Origin: Acidobacteriota bacterium
GTDB lineage: Bacteria > Acidobacteriota > Thermoanaerobaculia > Multivoradales > J023
Direction of reading: 5' to 3'
Assembly: GCA_029263315.1 (NCBI GenBank)
Contig: JAJCXR010000024.1
Location: 1-64,000, forward strand
Length of the DNA: 64,000 nt
Part shown: positions 34,999 through 45,859 of the stretch, in pieces
How the letters are laid out: each line of letters opens with the position of its first letter
How positions within the stretch are numbered: position 1 is the first letter of the stretch
Position numbers and translations under genes: made by a program
Notes under the pieces: generated by a model
The model's database searches: none
What the model was told of the DNA's origin: nothing
Seen by the model: only the letters and a program-made list of their open reading frames with translations

Positions 34999-37900
34999 TC
35001 AGCCGGCCGGGGCCGGAAACCAACGGCACAAGCAACGGGCCAGGCTTTCCAAGCTCACCGGCTTGGCGAGATAATCGTCCATGCCGACCGCTAGACACCG
35101 GGCCCGGGCATCGGCGGTGGCATGGGCGGTGAAACCGACGATGATGGTGTGCTCGCCGTCCGCCTCCTCGGCGCGCACCTCCTGGGTGGCAGCGTAGCCA
35201 TCCATGACCGGCATTTGGCCGTCCATGAAGACGAGATCCGGTCGCATCGTGCGGATCCAGCGCACCGCTTCCGCGCCGTCGTCGGCCAATTGGGGATGAA
35301 TGCCCAGGGCCTCCAGCTGCGAGGCGGTGATCAGCTGACTGACAGGATTGTCTTCAGCCACCAGAATGCGCAAGCCGGGACGGATGGCAGGCAGAGCTTG
35401 GCTTGTTGGATTCTCCGCCACGGTCTTCTCGCCGGGCCAGGCAAAGGCGACATCGACACGGAATAGTGAGCCCTGCCCCAAGGTGCTTTCGACCTCGATC
35501 GAGCCTCCCATCAGGGTCACCAGGCGATCGCAAATCGACAGACCCAAACCGGTGCCGCCAAAGCTGCGGCTGGCGGACGCATCGACCTGCTCGAAGGGCT
35601 GGAAGATCCGTTGCTGCACGTCCTGGGGAATGCCGATGCCGGTATCTCGAACCTCGACCACCAAGCGGCAGTGGTCCCCGTCGTCGGAGCCGACGAACAT
35701 GGCGGCCGAGATGCTCCCCTGGTCGGTGAATTTAATGGCGTTGCCCAGCAGGTTGATCAACACTTGGCGAAAGCGCACCGGATCACCCACCAGCAAGGGC
35801 GGCAGATCGGCCCCGACGCTGCTGTTCAGCTCGAGACCCTTGAGCGCGGCGCTGTGGCGGACCATCTCGACACACTCTTCGAGGCATAGTCGGGGAGAGA
35901 AGGGCCGCGAGTCCATTTGCAGGCCACTGGCTTCGATCTTGGCCTGGTCGAGAATGTCATTGACCACCGACAGCAAGGCGCGGCCGCTGGTCTGGATGGT
36001 CTCCACCAGATGCTGCTGACGGCTGTCGAGACCTTGCTTGCCGATCAGCTCGGCGGCGCTGACCACCCCGGTCAATGGGGTGCGCAGCTCATGGCTCATG
36101 TTGGACAGGAAATCCGATTTGGCGGCATTGGCCGCTTCCGCCGCCTGTTTGGCGACCACCAGCTCATGGGTGCGCTCTTCGACGGCTTTCTCCAGCTGCC
36201 GCCGTCGTCGACGCTGCTCGGCGGTCCGCCGCCAAAGCGCCAGCACCCCCAGGGCCGCCAGACCGCCGAAGGCGGCGACACGAAACCACCAGGTAGCCCA
36301 CCATGGGGGGGAGATGACCAGATCGAGCCGACGGCTAGGGCCCCACGCCCCCCGCCGTGCAGCCGCCACCTCGAAGCTGTAGCTCCCCGGCTCCAGTTGG
36401 GGAAACACCGCCAGCCGACTCGCCGACGGCGGTGACCATCCAGCGCCGTGGCCCAGCAAGCGATAGCGATAGCGCACCTCTTCGGGGGCGATGAAATCGA
36501 TCGCCAAGAGCTCGAAGACGAGGTTGTCCTGATGCCAGGCGAGACGGATGGGCGCCTCCGGCGTCAGCGGGATACGGGTGTCGTCGAGCAGTCGCAGGCC
36601 GATGATTTCGACACTCGGAGGAGACGGCGGCGGCGGCTCTTCCGCTGCCTCGAAGCGGGCCAGGCCATGGGTGCCGAGCCATAGCCTGCCACGGCTGTCT
36701 TCGAGCACCGCATTCTGATTCGTCTCCAGGCCGACAAAACCTTCACTGACGCCGAAATGTCGAATCTCTTCGAGACTGCCCGCATCGTCGAAGCGCAGAC
36801 GGTCGAGGCCCCGCTCGCTGCCCACCCACAGCTGGTGGCGGCTGTCGAGGGTGGCCAAGTAGAGGTCGTTGGAGGCCAAACCCTGGGGCCGTGCGATGAC
36901 CTCGAAGCGCTCACCGGTCCACATGGCGAGGCCCCCATCGGTGGCCAGGAAGGCGCGGCCGCCGTGGTGAACGATCGACCGCACCCGGCCCAGGGGCGGC
37001 TGTTGCTCGCTGCTGAAGGAGGTCAGCCGCAAATCGTCGGGGTCGAGGATCTGGACACCATTGGGCATGGCGATCCACAACTTGCCGTCGGCGTCCACAG
37101 AGGTGGAAAAGATCTGTTGGCTGAGCAGTCCTTCACGGACGGTGTCGAAGGTCCGGTGCCGCAAGTCCAAGCGAGCTAGGCCGTGTCCCCAGGTGGCGAT
37201 CCACAATCCCTGTTCCCCGTCGAGGGTGAGATGAAATATTGACGCCTGGGGAGCCTGCGGCAAATCGACGGGCTCGAAACGATGCTTCCCCGACGACAAG
37301 CGATGCAATCCGCCGCGTAGGGTGGCGACCCACAGGGTGCCCGAGTCGTCGAGCCGCAGGTGGCTGACCGCCAGGCTGCGCAGACCGTCTTGCTGGTCGA
37401 AGCTTTTGAAGGATTGGCCGTCGAAGCGGGCGACACCCCCCTCCAGCATGCCGACCCAAAGGTCGCCATCGGGGCCTTCGGCAAGTCCCAGGACCTGCTC
37501 GCTGGGCAGTCCGTGCTGCTTGCCGAAAAGGGAGAACGCCAGGTCGTTGAGGCGGCAAATGCCGCTGCCGTAGGTACCGACCCAAAGACCTCCGTCCGAG
37601 CCCTGCAACAGGGCTCGGATACCTTCCGTCGGCAGGCCGTTGAGGGTCGTGAAGCGCCTTCTATTTCCCTCCTCGATGAGCACCAACCCCTGATGGTGGG
37701 TGCCCAACCACACCTCGCCCCGCCGCCCCACGGTCAGGGCAGTCGGTTGACCGACGGAGCCTTCGATCAGCCGGTGCCAGGTGTCGCTCGACGGCTCGAC
37801 GGCAAAGGTGCCGCTGGCGTTGCTGACCAGTAACAGACCGTCATCATCGACCGCCAAGGCGGTGGTTGCTTGCTGAGCCCACGGGGCTTCGAAGCGCGAG

Positions 37901-38544
37901 GCGGTCCAGTCCTTGTCCCCTTCCGTCAAACGCCAGAGGCCGCCGTCGGTGCCGGCCCAAAGATGGCCACCGGCCCATTGCAGGGCGAACACCGATCCGA
38001 TGCTCGGCGACGGCAGCTCCAAGGGTTGCAGTTTGTCTTGCCGGCCGACAAAGAGACCGCCGCCACGGCTGCCGATGATCAGTTGACCAGGGTGCTGCGG
38101 GGAGCTCGACTCCGCCAACGACAGGATTCGCAAGCGGGCGATGGGGGATTGGGCAAAGGCGGTCCGCCAGCTTTCGTCCTCTAGGTAGGCGACACCGCGA
38201 TCGGTGCCGGCCCAGAGGCGTCCCGAGGCATCTTCCAACAGGCTGTAGATACGTGGGCTCGGCAAACCATGGGCGGTGTCGTAGTTGACAAACACCTGAC
38301 CGTCGAAACGGCTGAGACCACTGGCGGTGCCAATCCAGAGAAAACCCCGGGAATCCTCCAACAAGACATTGACCACCGACTGCGCCAAGCCGTCGGCGAT
38401 GCTTGCACAGCGGAAGGGATAGGCCTGTGAATGCAGGGGAAGGCTGCCGAGGCAGGTCAACAGCAGGCCCAATATCCAGGCAAGGCGCTTTGACTGGTCC
38501 GCCGTGAAGGTAGGTGCGGTATCGCCTGGAGAAGAATTGATCAT
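34999..38544 (-). CDS. Hybrid histidine kinase with two-component propeller sensor
   Basis: The product is 1,181 residues. After a signal anchor ([21 protein letters not shown]) come about a dozen regulator-propeller repeats ([19 protein letters not shown] type) to about residue 620, then a Y_Y_Y domain at about 650-735. A membrane helix ([18 protein letters not shown]) follows at about 745-765. The cytoplasmic part has HisKA with phospho-His818 ([12 protein letters not shown]), an ATPase domain ([27 protein letters not shown]), and a C-terminal receiver with phospho-Asp1108 ([11 protein letters not shown]). This one-protein design senses a periplasmic ligand and is often linked to polysaccharide utilisation. 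No DNA-binding domain is attached, and no separate output gene sits next to it. The ATG at 38544 lacks a strong ribosome site. Confidence 0.93.
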   Translation of the reverse strand: MINSSPGDTAPTFTADQSKRLAWILGLLLTCLGSLPLHSQAYPFRCASIADGLAQSVVNVLLEDSRGFLWIGTASGLSRFDGQVFVNYDTAHGLPSPRIYSLLEDASGRLWAGTDRGVAYLEDESWRTAFAQSPIARLRILSLAESSSPQHPGQLIIGSRGGGLFVGRQDKLQPLELPSPSIGSVFALQWAGGHLWAGTDGGLWRLTEGDKDWTASRFEAPWAQQATTALAVDDDGLLLVSNASGTFAVEPSSDTWHRLIEGSVGQPTALTVGRRGEVWLGTHHQGLVLIEEGNRRRFTTLNGLPTEGIRALLQGSDGGLWVGTYGSGICRLNDLAFSLFGKQHGLPSEQVLGLAEGPDGDLWVGMLEGGVARFDGQSFKSFDQQDGLRSLAVSHLRLDDSGTLWVATLRGGLHRLSSGKHRFEPVDLPQAPQASIFHLTLDGEQGLWIATWGHGLARLDLRHRTFDTVREGLLSQQIFSTSVDADGKLWIAMPNGVQILDPDDLRLTSFSSEQQPPLGRVRSIVHHGGRAFLATDGGLAMWTGERFEVIARPQGLASNDLYLATLDSRHQLWVGSERGLDRLRFDDAGSLEEIRHFGVSEGFVGLETNQNAVLEDSRGRLWLGTHGLARFEAAEEPPPPSPPSVEIIGLRLLDDTRIPLTPEAPIRLAWHQDNLVFELLAIDFIAPEEVRYRYRLLGHGAGWSPPSASRLAVFPQLEPGSYSFEVAAARRGAWGPSRRLDLVISPPWWATWWFRVAAFGGLAALGVLALWRRTAEQRRRRRQLEKAVEERTHELVVAKQAAEAANAAKSDFLSNMSHELRTPLTGVVSAAELIGKQGLDSRQQHLVETIQTSGRALLSVVNDILDQAKIEASGLQMDSRPFSPRLCLEECVEMVRHSAALKGLELNSSVGADLPPLLVGDPVRFRQVLINLLGNAIKFTDQGSISAAMFVGSDDGDHCRLVVEVRDTGIGIPQDVQQRIFQPFEQVDASASRSFGGTGLGLSICDRLVTLMGGSIEVESTLGQGSLFRVDVAFAWPGEKTVAENPTSQALPAIRPGLRILVAEDNPVSQLITASQLEALGIHPQLADDGAEAVRWIRTMRPDLVFMDGQMPVMDGYAATQEVRAEEADGEHTIIVGFTAHATADARARCLAVGMDDYLAKPVSLESLARCLCRWFPAPAG

Positions 38545-38902
38545 CGGTGTTGGGCTCTCGGCCGCGCCGCCGGCTCAAACCCTACAAGGAGCTCGGTCCG
38601 AAGGCATGCCCGCGGCTGGGGGCGAAGTTGCGTGGCGACTCCATGCGGTGACGGCAGCGTTACGCAGCGACGCTGAAAGGCGCAGAGGCGCTGTAACGCT
38701 ACGACATCTGAGCCTCCAGAACAGACGAATCTTGAAGTCTTTATCTCCGCTTCCATCGCCTTGCACCGGGAATCCCTTGCTGATCGAGTCGGCCCCTCTG
38801 GCCCTGGGGCGAAGTGTCGATAGGGCGGGATAGGACGCCGGGCTACGACTCGGGTTTTTCCGTAACAATCCAGTAGCGGTGAACAGACAAGGAGGAGACG
38901 AC
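38545..38902. other. 358-bp divergent intergenic region
   Basis: This stretch separates the hybrid kinase and the transglutaminase-like/TPR gene and should hold both promoters. Its clearest content is the inverted repeat at 38656-38700. A lower-GC part at 38720-38780 and 38845-38880 (GGGTTTTTCCGTAACAATCC) could hold promoter boxes, but none is convincing. I see no gene. Confidence 0.4.
38656..38700. repeat. Long inverted repeat (hairpin) in intergenic region
   Basis: AGCGTTAC plus AGCG (38656-38669, with a GC bulge) is complementary to CGCTGTAACGCT at 38689-38700, giving a 12-bp stem with a 2-base bulge and a 19-base loop rich in CGCTGAAAGGCGCAGAGG words. It could be a REP-like element, a small structured RNA, or a terminator-like stem without a T tract. 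Confidence 0.5.
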
Positions 38903-40075
38903 ATGTTTCAGCTGCAAGACTCCATTTTATCGCCATCCCGTCACGGTGTCTCGGCCACAAACCAGGCGGTGGCCCTTCGACTGACTTGGATTCTGATCCT
39001 AGGCCTAGGCACCGCCTGTGCATCGGCACCGCCGCAGGTGGCGGAGATTCCTTTGGACCAGAGGGTATGGCAAAGGGGGGTGTCGCCAGAGACTGTCTTG
39101 ATACCTTTTCAGCTGGACGACGAAATGTCCCGCTGGGCCCATCGGGCGGCGCCCGCCGAGCTGCCCCCCAGCGAGCGTCTGGAATCCCTGGCGATGGCCT
39201 TGCTGAGCGACGGCGAGATGACGTTGGAGTATTCATGGGGTTTTACCGGCACGGCGCGACAGGTTTTCGAGACCCGGCAGGCCAACTGCCTGGCCTTCAC
39301 CAACCTTTTCTTGGCCATGGCGCGGGAGGTGGGGGTACCGGTTTATTTTCTGGCGGTGGAAACCGAGACCTTCCGGCGACAGGGGGAGTTTGTGGTCATC
39401 TCGGATCACATCGCCGTCGGCCATGGGCCGGGGCCCGAAATCCAAATGTACGATTTTTCGCAGCGCCAAAGCGACGAGCTGCGCCGGGTGCGCCGGATCG
39501 ACGACTTGACGGCCCTGGCCATGTTCCACTCCAACCGGGGCGCCGAAGCGCTGCAACGGGAGCACTGGAAGGACGCCTTGGATTCCCTGCGTTTGGCGGT
39601 GAGGTTGCAGCCGGAGCTGGCCAGCGGATGGGTCAATCTCGGGGTTGCCCGACGCCGGGTGGGGGACTACGACGGCGCCGAGGTGGCCTACCGTCGTGCC
39701 TTGGAAATCGATCCCATGGTCTATGCTTCGTATCAGAATCTGGCTTCCCTTCTGCGATTCCAAGGACGGGATGAGGAGGCTCAGCAGTTCGCCGACGCCC
39801 TCCAGCGGACACCCAACCGCAATCCCTTCACCTACATCTCCCTGGGGGATATCAGCCTGCGCTCCGGACGCTTCGCCGAGGCCCGACGTTTCTACAAACG
39901 GGCCGTCAATCTGAACCGCGAGCAAGCGGAATCCTACGCTGCCCTGGGACAATTGGCGTTGATGCGGGGGGACCTGGATACGGCCAGGCGCATGTTGCGC
40001 AAGGCGCGACGTCTCGACGATGACAATGCCCGTACGCTGCGCTTGGCCAGCATGATCGGGCCGATGGATAGCTAA
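38903..40075 (+). CDS. Transglutaminase-like and TPR lipoprotein
   Basis: The product is 390 residues from the ATG at 38903, which has a strong AAGGAGGAG site; an earlier in-frame start is poorer. The segment LTWILILGLGTAC fits a lipoprotein signal with Cys39 as the lipidated residue, although the position three before Cys is Gly rather than Leu. Residues of about 115-190 look like a transglutaminase core with Cys129 (RQANCLAFTNLFLAMAREVG), His169 (ISDHIAVG) and Asp184 (QMYDFS). Residues 215-380 are TPR repeats (WVNLGVARRRVGDYDGAEVAYRRAL). Such proteins may crosslink or cleave peptides in the envelope. The stop codon overlaps the convergent stop of the AttH-like gene. Confidence 0.8.
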   Translation: MFQLQDSILSPSRHGVSATNQAVALRLTWILILGLGTACASAPPQVAEIPLDQRVWQRGVSPETVLIPFQLDDEMSRWAHRAAPAELPPSERLESLAMALLSDGEMTLEYSWGFTGTARQVFETRQANCLAFTNLFLAMAREVGVPVYFLAVETETFRRQGEFVVISDHIAVGHGPGPEIQMYDFSQRQSDELRRVRRIDDLTALAMFHSNRGAEALQREHWKDALDSLRLAVRLQPELASGWVNLGVARRRVGDYDGAEVAYRRALEIDPMVYASYQNLASLLRFQGRDEEAQQFADALQRTPNRNPFTYISLGDISLRSGRFAEARRFYKRAVNLNREQAESYAALGQLALMRGDLDTARRMLRKARRLDDDNARTLRLASMIGPMDS

Positions 40076-41307
40076 AACCCATAACCCACCAACTCGACGT
40101 AGCCGAGGCCGTTGACCGGTCGATCCCCCTGCCGGCCCTCGACCCGGACGGTACCCTCCCAATAGGCGACGGAGAGCCGCAGCTCTTGGTCCGCCAGGCG
40201 GGGCTCGATGTTGAGGTGAAGGTCGAGATCGGGGATCGCTAGGCGCCAGGCGGCGGGGTAGGTGACACCGCCGGGGCTCTGCCAGTCGGCGACCACCTGC
40301 AACTCCACGTCGTCCAAGGAAAGGTGCCTGGCACCTCCGTCGGTCTCCACCAGGACACCGTGGCTGGCGGGTTCCACGGTGCCGTCCTGGCGCCGGATGA
40401 CATAGAACATCAAGTCGCGTCCGTCGTCGAGCTGGAGCGAAAACCAGTCCCAACCGGTTTGCTCCGGCGACAGGGTGCTGGTGGACCACTCGCGATCCAA
40501 CCAGGCGTTGCCTCGGACGGCGAAGACCCGGTCGCCGATCCGCAAGCTGCCCCGACTGGCGATGCGGGTCAGGGAGTAGTAGTGGGAGGCGGCGCCGGTC
40601 AACTCGCTCTTGACGCTCAGGCCGCGGTCGCCGATGGCCACCGGCGGTTTGGAGGACAACAGCTCGAGGCGCAGCTCGATGTCGCCGTCGGCGGCCTGCA
40701 GGGTGGCCGGCCACAGGCCGAGACCGTCGCTCGGTCCGGCTCGAGCTGAAGTCGGGGGGGCTTGCTTCTCGACGCTCCAGTCCTCGATCCAGAGATGAAA
40801 GGGATCGCCTTGGGCTCCGGCCAAATCCAAGGCGCCTCGGGAGAAACGTTCGAAGGCGGCGAAACGCTGCTCGGCCACATCGCTGACCGCAAAATGGGCG
40901 AAATACAGATCCTGCGAGGCCCAGTCCGAACCCCGGGGCACGGCATCCGGGCGCGCCGATTGCCGGAAGAAGGTGAGCTGAAAGCCGAAGGCGCGGCCGC
41001 CGTCGCTTTCCAGATTGCCGACGAAATACCACCACTCGGTGCGAAAAGTGGGGTGGGGGCCGTGATCGGCGGGAAAGTCGAAGCGCCTCGGAGTCGTCGC
41101 TTGCTCGAAACCGGGGACGGCATCGGCTTGCAGAATATGGACCGGCGAGAGGGTCTCTGCGGTTTCCTCCGCTGCCGTCGGCGTGCCCCGTCGAGGGGCC
41201 CCCTGACAACTCGCAAGGCTCACCCACAGGAAGGTTAGGCAGAGGGCTGCTCTCCATGGGGCAGCTCTCCAAAGGCCAGCCGCGATGGGGTCCTGTCGTA
41301 GGCCCAT
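40072..41307 (-). CDS. AttH/CrtC-like lipoprotein of an ABC export system
   Basis: The product is 411 residues from the ATG at 41307, seven bases after GGAGG; the stop codon of the permease gene lies between them. The signal ALCLTFLWVSLASC has a lipobox with Cys34. The mature protein shows the hallmark FPADHGPHPTFRTEWWYFVG, then GFQLTFFR, WLDREWSTS and GWDWFSLQL of the lipocalin-like AttH family, related to carotenoid 1,2-hydratase folds. These proteins typically accompany FtsX-type ABC systems and probably bind a lipid-like ligand. A copy of the palindrome GGTGCC-T-GGCACC lies inside at 40323. It is translationally coupled to the permease. Confidence 0.88.
   Translation of the reverse strand: MGLRQDPIAAGLWRAAPWRAALCLTFLWVSLASCQGAPRRGTPTAAEETAETLSPVHILQADAVPGFEQATTPRRFDFPADHGPHPTFRTEWWYFVGNLESDGGRAFGFQLTFFRQSARPDAVPRGSDWASQDLYFAHFAVSDVAEQRFAAFERFSRGALDLAGAQGDPFHLWIEDWSVEKQAPPTSARAGPSDGLGLWPATLQAADGDIELRLELLSSKPPVAIGDRGLSVKSELTGAASHYYSLTRIASRGSLRIGDRVFAVRGNAWLDREWSTSTLSPEQTGWDWFSLQLDDGRDLMFYVIRRQDGTVEPASHGVLVETDGGARHLSLDDVELQVVADWQSPGGVTYPAAWRLAIPDLDLHLNIEPRLADQELRLSVAYWEGTVRVEGRQGDRPVNGLGYVELVGYGF
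40323..40335. repeat. Solitary palindrome copy inside the AttH-like gene
   Basis: GGTGCCTGGCACC is exactly the reverse complement of the unit that makes up the array at 5835-6194. It falls in frame within residues GGARHLSL of the lipoprotein. Only this copy was noticed outside the array. It may be chance, but a 13-base match is rare in a window of this size. Confidence 0.6.
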
Positions 41308-41309
41308 GG

Positions 41310-43853
41310 TCATTCCTCCCTCAAGGCGTTGGCGGTGGTGCTGCGGCCGAGACGCCAGGCCGGGTAGAGACCGGCCAGCAGGGCCGCCACCAGGGCCAGG
41401 ACGAAGGAGGCCAGCATGGCCGAGGGCGCCAGCTCCAGATCGAGGCTCCAGCCAAAGGCCCGCCGATTGATCACCTCGATCAACAGGACCGACAGGGCGA
41501 TTCCCAAGGGGATCGACAGCAACCCTGCCACCGCTCCCATCAGGCTGGTCTGAGTCACCACCTGCCAAGCCAGCTGGCGGGGCGTCAGGCCCAGGGCGCG
41601 CAAGACGGCCAGCTCGCGGCGGCGCTCCAGCTGTAGGGCCATCAAGGCGCTGAGGATGCCCAGGAAGGCCACCCCCATGGCCAGCAAGCGCAATACCTGG
41701 GTGATGGCGAAGGTGCGATCGAAGACATCCAAAGAGTAGCGGCGCAGGTCGCCGTTTGCGGTGATCAGCAGGGGTTCGCCCTCAGCCCTTTGGCGGAGCG
41801 CATCGATCAAGGTCCGGCTGTCGACGGTCTGCTGGGCGTAGAAAGCCAGGGTGTGGATGCCCGGATCCCGCCACCAGCGATCGTAGGTGTCCCGGTACAA
41901 GCTGACCACCCCGCGGTCGCTGCCGTAGTCGTAATAGATCCCCGCCACCGTCAAGGGTCGCCAGCCGTCGGCGCCGAGCAGCTCCAGCCGATCCCCCACC
42001 GCTAGCTGGCGATGGTGTGCCAAGGGCTCGGAGATCAAAGCTCCGCCGTCGACGAAGGCCGGCCAGATTTTCGCCGCCGTACCGTCGACGAAGGTAAAAC
42101 GATCAAAGGCCGGACGCTCCATGCCCAAGGCCATGAGCTGCAGGGGGCCCTGGCGGCTGACCACCTCGACCCGCCGGGTGGTGGTGACGGCGGCGACGCC
42201 GGGGGTCTGCAGCAGGCGGTCCACCAAAGCGGCATCGAGGTCTTGACGGCCGCCCCGCGAAGCGAAGTCCACCGGGGCGACGTAGACATCCGCTTCCAGG
42301 GTCGTCTCCAGCCAGATTTCGAGGGTGGAACGGAAGCTGCCCACCATCAGGGCCACCCCCAAGGTCATGGCCACCGCCACCACCAGGGCGGCGGTGGCGA
42401 CGCCGGTGCGGCTCAGGCTGGCATTGACCCCCCGTATCGCCAGGCGGGCCAGCAAGCCCAGACCCCCGCCGAGGCGTTGCAGCAGGTTCATCACCCACCA
42501 CATGCTGGGGGGCACGAGCACGGCACAGGAGAGGACAAAAAGCAGCAGGATGCCGAAACCGAGGGCCAAGCTGGTGGACGGGATTTGCAGCAGCAGGGTA
42601 CAGCCGAGCAGGCCCACCAGACCGAGCAAAGCACGTCGGGGAAGGGTCGTTTGAACGCTGCGCTCGAGGGACGAACGCTGCATCACTTGGCCCGGCGGTG
42701 TGGCCATCGCTTCGCTGGCCGGTACCAGGCTGGCGACCACACTGCCCAGGCTACCGAGGAGCAACCCCTTGAGCAGGGCGGTGGGCAACAGCTGGACCTG
42801 GCCCACCGAGAGCACGAAGTACAGATCGTTGATGGTCTGGGTGACCAAAGTCAGCAGCCCCTGGGCGATGACGTAACCCAAGGCCAGGCCCAGGCCGCTG
42901 GCCAATAGACCGAGGGTCAAGGCCTCCCCCAGGATGAGCCAAAAGATCTGCCGACGGGTGACCCCGAGGAGGCGCAGATTGCCCAGCAGGGGACGCCGTT
43001 CCACCACCGCAAAAGTCATGGTGTTGTAAATCAAGAACATGCCCACCAGCAGAGCCAGCAGACTCAAGGCCTGGAGATTGAGGCGGAAGGCGGAGGTCAT
43101 CTGATCCAGCACGCCGCGGCGGGAAGATTTGCTCTGCAATACCACACCGGCGGGCAGGGCCTGCCGCCAAGCCGCTTCCCCAAGGTGGCTATCGGCGTCC
43201 AGCCGTAGGTCGATGCGGCTCAGCCAACCCCGCTGATCGAGGACTTCCTGGGCCGTCGAAATGTCGCACAGCAGGAGATCCTTGGCGCTCTGGCGGTCGA
43301 GATCCTGGCTGGCCCGCAGCAAGGCCAGGAGGGTCAGGGAGTGGCTCTTGCCAGCCACTTCCACCGCCATGGTCTGTCCCACCTCGAGACCGAGCTCGGC
43401 GGCCAGCTCAGCGCCCATGACCACTGCCCCGGGCTGATACATGAAATCGCCAAACGGCACGCCGGTGCTCTGGATGTCCGAGCCCTCCTGGCGCCAACTA
43501 GCGGAGAAGGAGCGCAACTCGCCCTCCGCCAGGGGGTCGATGCCGATCAACAACAGGGGGCGATCCTTCGCCTGGACCCAGCCTTCCACCACCGGAGCCG
43601 AGGCGCGAAAGCCCTGTCGACGCAGATCCCGGTAGAGGGTCTCGTCGACCCCCTGGGGCCCGCCGACGATCTCGTGGGTGGCCTTGCCGGCGACGCCGTC
43701 GATGCTGGCGCTGAATGCCCGGCGGGCGCTTTCGTTGGCCAGGTCGACACCGGTGACCACCGCCACCGCCAGTGCGATGCCGAGCAAGGTGGAGGCCGAC
43801 TGCCAGGGGTGATGTCGCAACCAGCGCCAGCTGGAACGCAGCAACAGACTCAT
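41310..43853 (-). CDS. FtsX-type ABC transporter permease
   Basis: An 847-residue inner-membrane permease with an N-terminal helix ([21 protein letters not shown]), a periplasmic MacB-like domain, then helix clusters at about 255-395 and 425-500 and a last three-helix FtsX domain at about 720-847 ([20 protein letters not shown]). The duplicated FtsX layout matches the AttF/AttG-type or MacB-like permeases that move lipids or lipoproteins away from the inner membrane. The ATG overlaps the ATPase stop by 4 bases, and its own stop is 2 bases before the AttH-like start. The three genes therefore form one coupled operon. Confidence 0.92.
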   Translation of the reverse strand: MSLLLRSSWRWLRHHPWQSASTLLGIALAVAVVTGVDLANESARRAFSASIDGVAGKATHEIVGGPQGVDETLYRDLRRQGFRASAPVVEGWVQAKDRPLLLIGIDPLAEGELRSFSASWRQEGSDIQSTGVPFGDFMYQPGAVVMGAELAAELGLEVGQTMAVEVAGKSHSLTLLALLRASQDLDRQSAKDLLLCDISTAQEVLDQRGWLSRIDLRLDADSHLGEAAWRQALPAGVVLQSKSSRRGVLDQMTSAFRLNLQALSLLALLVGMFLIYNTMTFAVVERRPLLGNLRLLGVTRRQIFWLILGEALTLGLLASGLGLALGYVIAQGLLTLVTQTINDLYFVLSVGQVQLLPTALLKGLLLGSLGSVVASLVPASEAMATPPGQVMQRSSLERSVQTTLPRRALLGLVGLLGCTLLLQIPSTSLALGFGILLLFVLSCAVLVPPSMWWVMNLLQRLGGGLGLLARLAIRGVNASLSRTGVATAALVVAVAMTLGVALMVGSFRSTLEIWLETTLEADVYVAPVDFASRGGRQDLDAALVDRLLQTPGVAAVTTTRRVEVVSRQGPLQLMALGMERPAFDRFTFVDGTAAKIWPAFVDGGALISEPLAHHRQLAVGDRLELLGADGWRPLTVAGIYYDYGSDRGVVSLYRDTYDRWWRDPGIHTLAFYAQQTVDSRTLIDALRQRAEGEPLLITANGDLRRYSLDVFDRTFAITQVLRLLAMGVAFLGILSALMALQLERRRELAVLRALGLTPRQLAWQVVTQTSLMGAVAGLLSIPLGIALSVLLIEVINRRAFGWSLDLELAPSAMLASFVLALVAALLAGLYPAWRLGRSTTANALREE

Positions 43854-44587
43854 CCGCTGGACCCCTGGGGGCCCGAGGCAAGTGACAGTGGAGGGCGATC
43901 CTCCTCTTCGAAACGCCCATGGCGCAAATGCAAGATGCGGTCGGCGCGACCGGCCACCTGTCGGCTGTGGGTGACCATGAGCAACGTCTTCTGACGGTCC
44001 CGCACACCCTGGAGCAGCAGATCCAGCACTTGCTCGGCGGTGTCCTCGTCCAGATTGCCGGTGGGCTCATCGGCCAAAATCAGGGGTGGGTCGTGGGCCA
44101 GGGCCCTGACCATGGCGACCCGTTGCTGCTCACCGCCGGACAATACATCTGGAAAGCTGTGCAGGCGGTCGCCGAGCCCCAGTTGGCGCAGCAGATCGAG
44201 GGCACGGGTTTCGTCGTCACCGCCGCGGCGCCCCAACAGCTCGAGGGGGAAAAGCACGTTCTCGGCCACCGTCAGGGTCGGGATGAGATGGAAGAACTGA
44301 AAGATAAAACCTACGCCGCCGCGACGCCACAGGGTGCGTTGCCGTTCGTCCAGGGAGCTCAGATCGGTACCCTCGACCAGGACACGGCCGGAAGTGGGCA
44401 AGTCGATGCCCGAAACGACGTTGAGCAAGGTCGATTTGCCGGAGCCGCTGCGACCCAGAAGGGCCACCACTTGGCCGGCCTGCAAGGTCAGATTGGCGTC
44501 CTGCAGGATCTCTCGAAAGCGCTCTCCTTCACGGTAGCCTTTGCTGACAGCGGCTAGCTCGAGCAGCGGAGGGGACGATTCGCTCAT
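43850..44587 (-). CDS. ABC transporter ATP-binding protein (LolD/MacB type)
   Basis: A 245-residue ATPase. Walker [10 protein letters not shown] is at 45-53, the Q-loop in [18 protein letters not shown], the signature LSGGEQQR, and Walker [13 protein letters not shown] followed by the VTHSRQVA switch. The pattern is that of the LolD/MacB/AttE subfamily that energises FtsX-type permeases. It is the first gene of the ATPase-permease-lipoprotein operon. AAGGA lies six bases before the ATG at 44587. It is divergent from the M24 peptidase gene. Confidence 0.95.
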   Translation of the reverse strand: MSESSPPLLELAAVSKGYREGERFREILQDANLTLQAGQVVALLGRSGSGKSTLLNVVSGIDLPTSGRVLVEGTDLSSLDERQRTLWRRGGVGFIFQFFHLIPTLTVAENVLFPLELLGRRGGDDETRALDLLRQLGLGDRLHSFPDVLSGGEQQRVAMVRALAHDPPLILADEPTGNLDEDTAEQVLDLLLQGVRDRQKTLLMVTHSRQVAGRADRILHLRHGRFEEEDRPPLSLASGPQGSSG

Positions 44588-44652
44588 TGCATCCTTTCGC
44601 TCGGAGGCGTATCTTCAAGGGGTGCTCACACCGGGATAGTGCGGACGGACGG

Positions 44653-44680
44653 TTGCACCGATCGCCCTCGAGCTTATCCC
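44653..44680 (+). promoter_or_regulatory. Possible sigma-70-type promoter for the M24 peptidase gene
   Basis: TTGCAC at 44653-44658 and TATCCC at 44675-44680 are separated by 16 bases, upstream of the ATG at 44747. An inverted repeat, CGTTGC at 44680 and GCAACG at 44695, sits just after it, where a repressor could act. The boxes are weak matches. Confidence 0.25.
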
Positions 44681-44746
44681 GTTGCCCGTTAGCTGCAACG
44701 TCTTTCGCCCGTGGCACCGGGACAGATGTTATCTCTGGAGGTTCCC

Positions 44747-45853
44747 ATGCACTTCGATTTCCACGTACGGCTCGCCAAGCTCGATGCCACGGATGTGGAT
44801 GCCGTGGTTCTGGTTCCGGGGTCCAACCTCAGGTACTTCACCGGCCTGGTGTTCGTTCCCACCGAGCGCCCCATCGTCGCCCTCTACCGTCCCGGCCGCC
44901 ATGAGCTGTCCATTGTCCTGCCCGATTTCGAGGTGCCTAGGCTCTATCAGGAGTCGGAGCTGACCTGGCAGGTTTTTCCGTGGAGCGATTCGGAGGGTTT
45001 TGCCACCGCATTTGGCCGAGCCGTCGAAGAGCTGGACCTGGCCGGTGCCCGCATGGGGGTGGACGATCTCAACGTGCGTCTCTTCGAGTGGTTGACCCTG
45101 GCTGAGGTCGACCCGACACTACAGCTCGTGCCGGCGGGCAAAATGTTGTTGGAAACTCGGGTCATCAAAACACGGCGGGAGATCGACTGCATCCGCCAGG
45201 CCGTCTACTCGACGGAAACCGCCCTGGCGAATGTTTTGTCGTGGATCGAGCCGGGCATGAGCGAGCGTTCCGTCGCTGCCCATCTGGCCGAAGAGATCAT
45301 CGCCCAGGGGTGCCAAGGATTGTCTTTCGATCCCCTGGTGCTGAGCGGTCCGCGGACCCTATTGCCCCATGCCTTGCCTTCCGAACGCAAGATCCAGGCC
45401 GAGGAGCTGCTGCTCTTCGACTGCGGCGGAACCCTCGAAGGTTATCGTGCCGACGTGGCCCGCACTTACTACCTGGGCCAGCCGGACGACGAGCTGGTGC
45501 AAGCCTACGAAGCGGTCTCGGAAGCCAATCTGGCGGCCCGCTCGGCCGCCGCCCCCGGCGTCCCCTGCTCCGAGGTGGATCACGCCGCACGGCAAGTCTT
45601 GGAGGAGGCGGGGCACGGCGAGAGCTTCTTTCACCGCACCGGCCATGCCTTGGGTCTGGACATCCATGAGCCGCCCCAAATCGCCGCCGCCGAAAGCCGC
45701 CGCCTGGAAGCGGGCATGGTGTTCACCGTCGAGCCGGCGGTCTATTTGCCCCAGCGCGGTGGAATCCGGCTGGAGGATGTCGTGGCGGTGACGGCCAACG
45801 GAGCCGAGACCCTTTCACATCTGCCCCATGACTTTGCCTTGACGCTGTGTTAG
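44747..45853 (+). CDS. M24-family metallopeptidase (Xaa-Pro aminopeptidase-like)
   Basis: The product is 368 residues from the ATG at 44747 with TGGAGG six bases upstream. It has a creatinase-type N-terminal domain (MHFDFHVRLAKLDATDVDAV...NLRYFTGL) and a pita-bread catalytic domain from about residue 135. All five metal ligands are visible: Asp225 (LLFDCGG), Asp236 (YRADVAR), His300 (HRTGHALGLDIHEPP), Glu329 (FTVEPA) and Glu343 (RLEDVV). It should cleave dipeptides or peptides with proline in second position in the cytoplasm. No signal peptide is seen. It is convergent with the sulfatase-like gene, with only 6 bases between stops. Confidence 0.93.
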   Translation: MHFDFHVRLAKLDATDVDAVVLVPGSNLRYFTGLVFVPTERPIVALYRPGRHELSIVLPDFEVPRLYQESELTWQVFPWSDSEGFATAFGRAVEELDLAGARMGVDDLNVRLFEWLTLAEVDPTLQLVPAGKMLLETRVIKTRREIDCIRQAVYSTETALANVLSWIEPGMSERSVAAHLAEEIIAQGCQGLSFDPLVLSGPRTLLPHALPSERKIQAEELLLFDCGGTLEGYRADVARTYYLGQPDDELVQAYEAVSEANLAARSAAAPGVPCSEVDHAARQVLEEAGHGESFFHRTGHALGLDIHEPPQIAAAESRRLEAGMVFTVEPAVYLPQRGGIRLEDVVAVTANGAETLSHLPHDFALTLC

Positions 45854-45859
45854 CTCCTG

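Noticed and set aside
39233-41272. 679-residue reverse frame
   Set aside because: It runs across two genes that have clear domain evidence (transglutaminase-like/TPR antisense, AttH-like out of frame) and has only Arg/Pro/Gly-rich shadow sequence.
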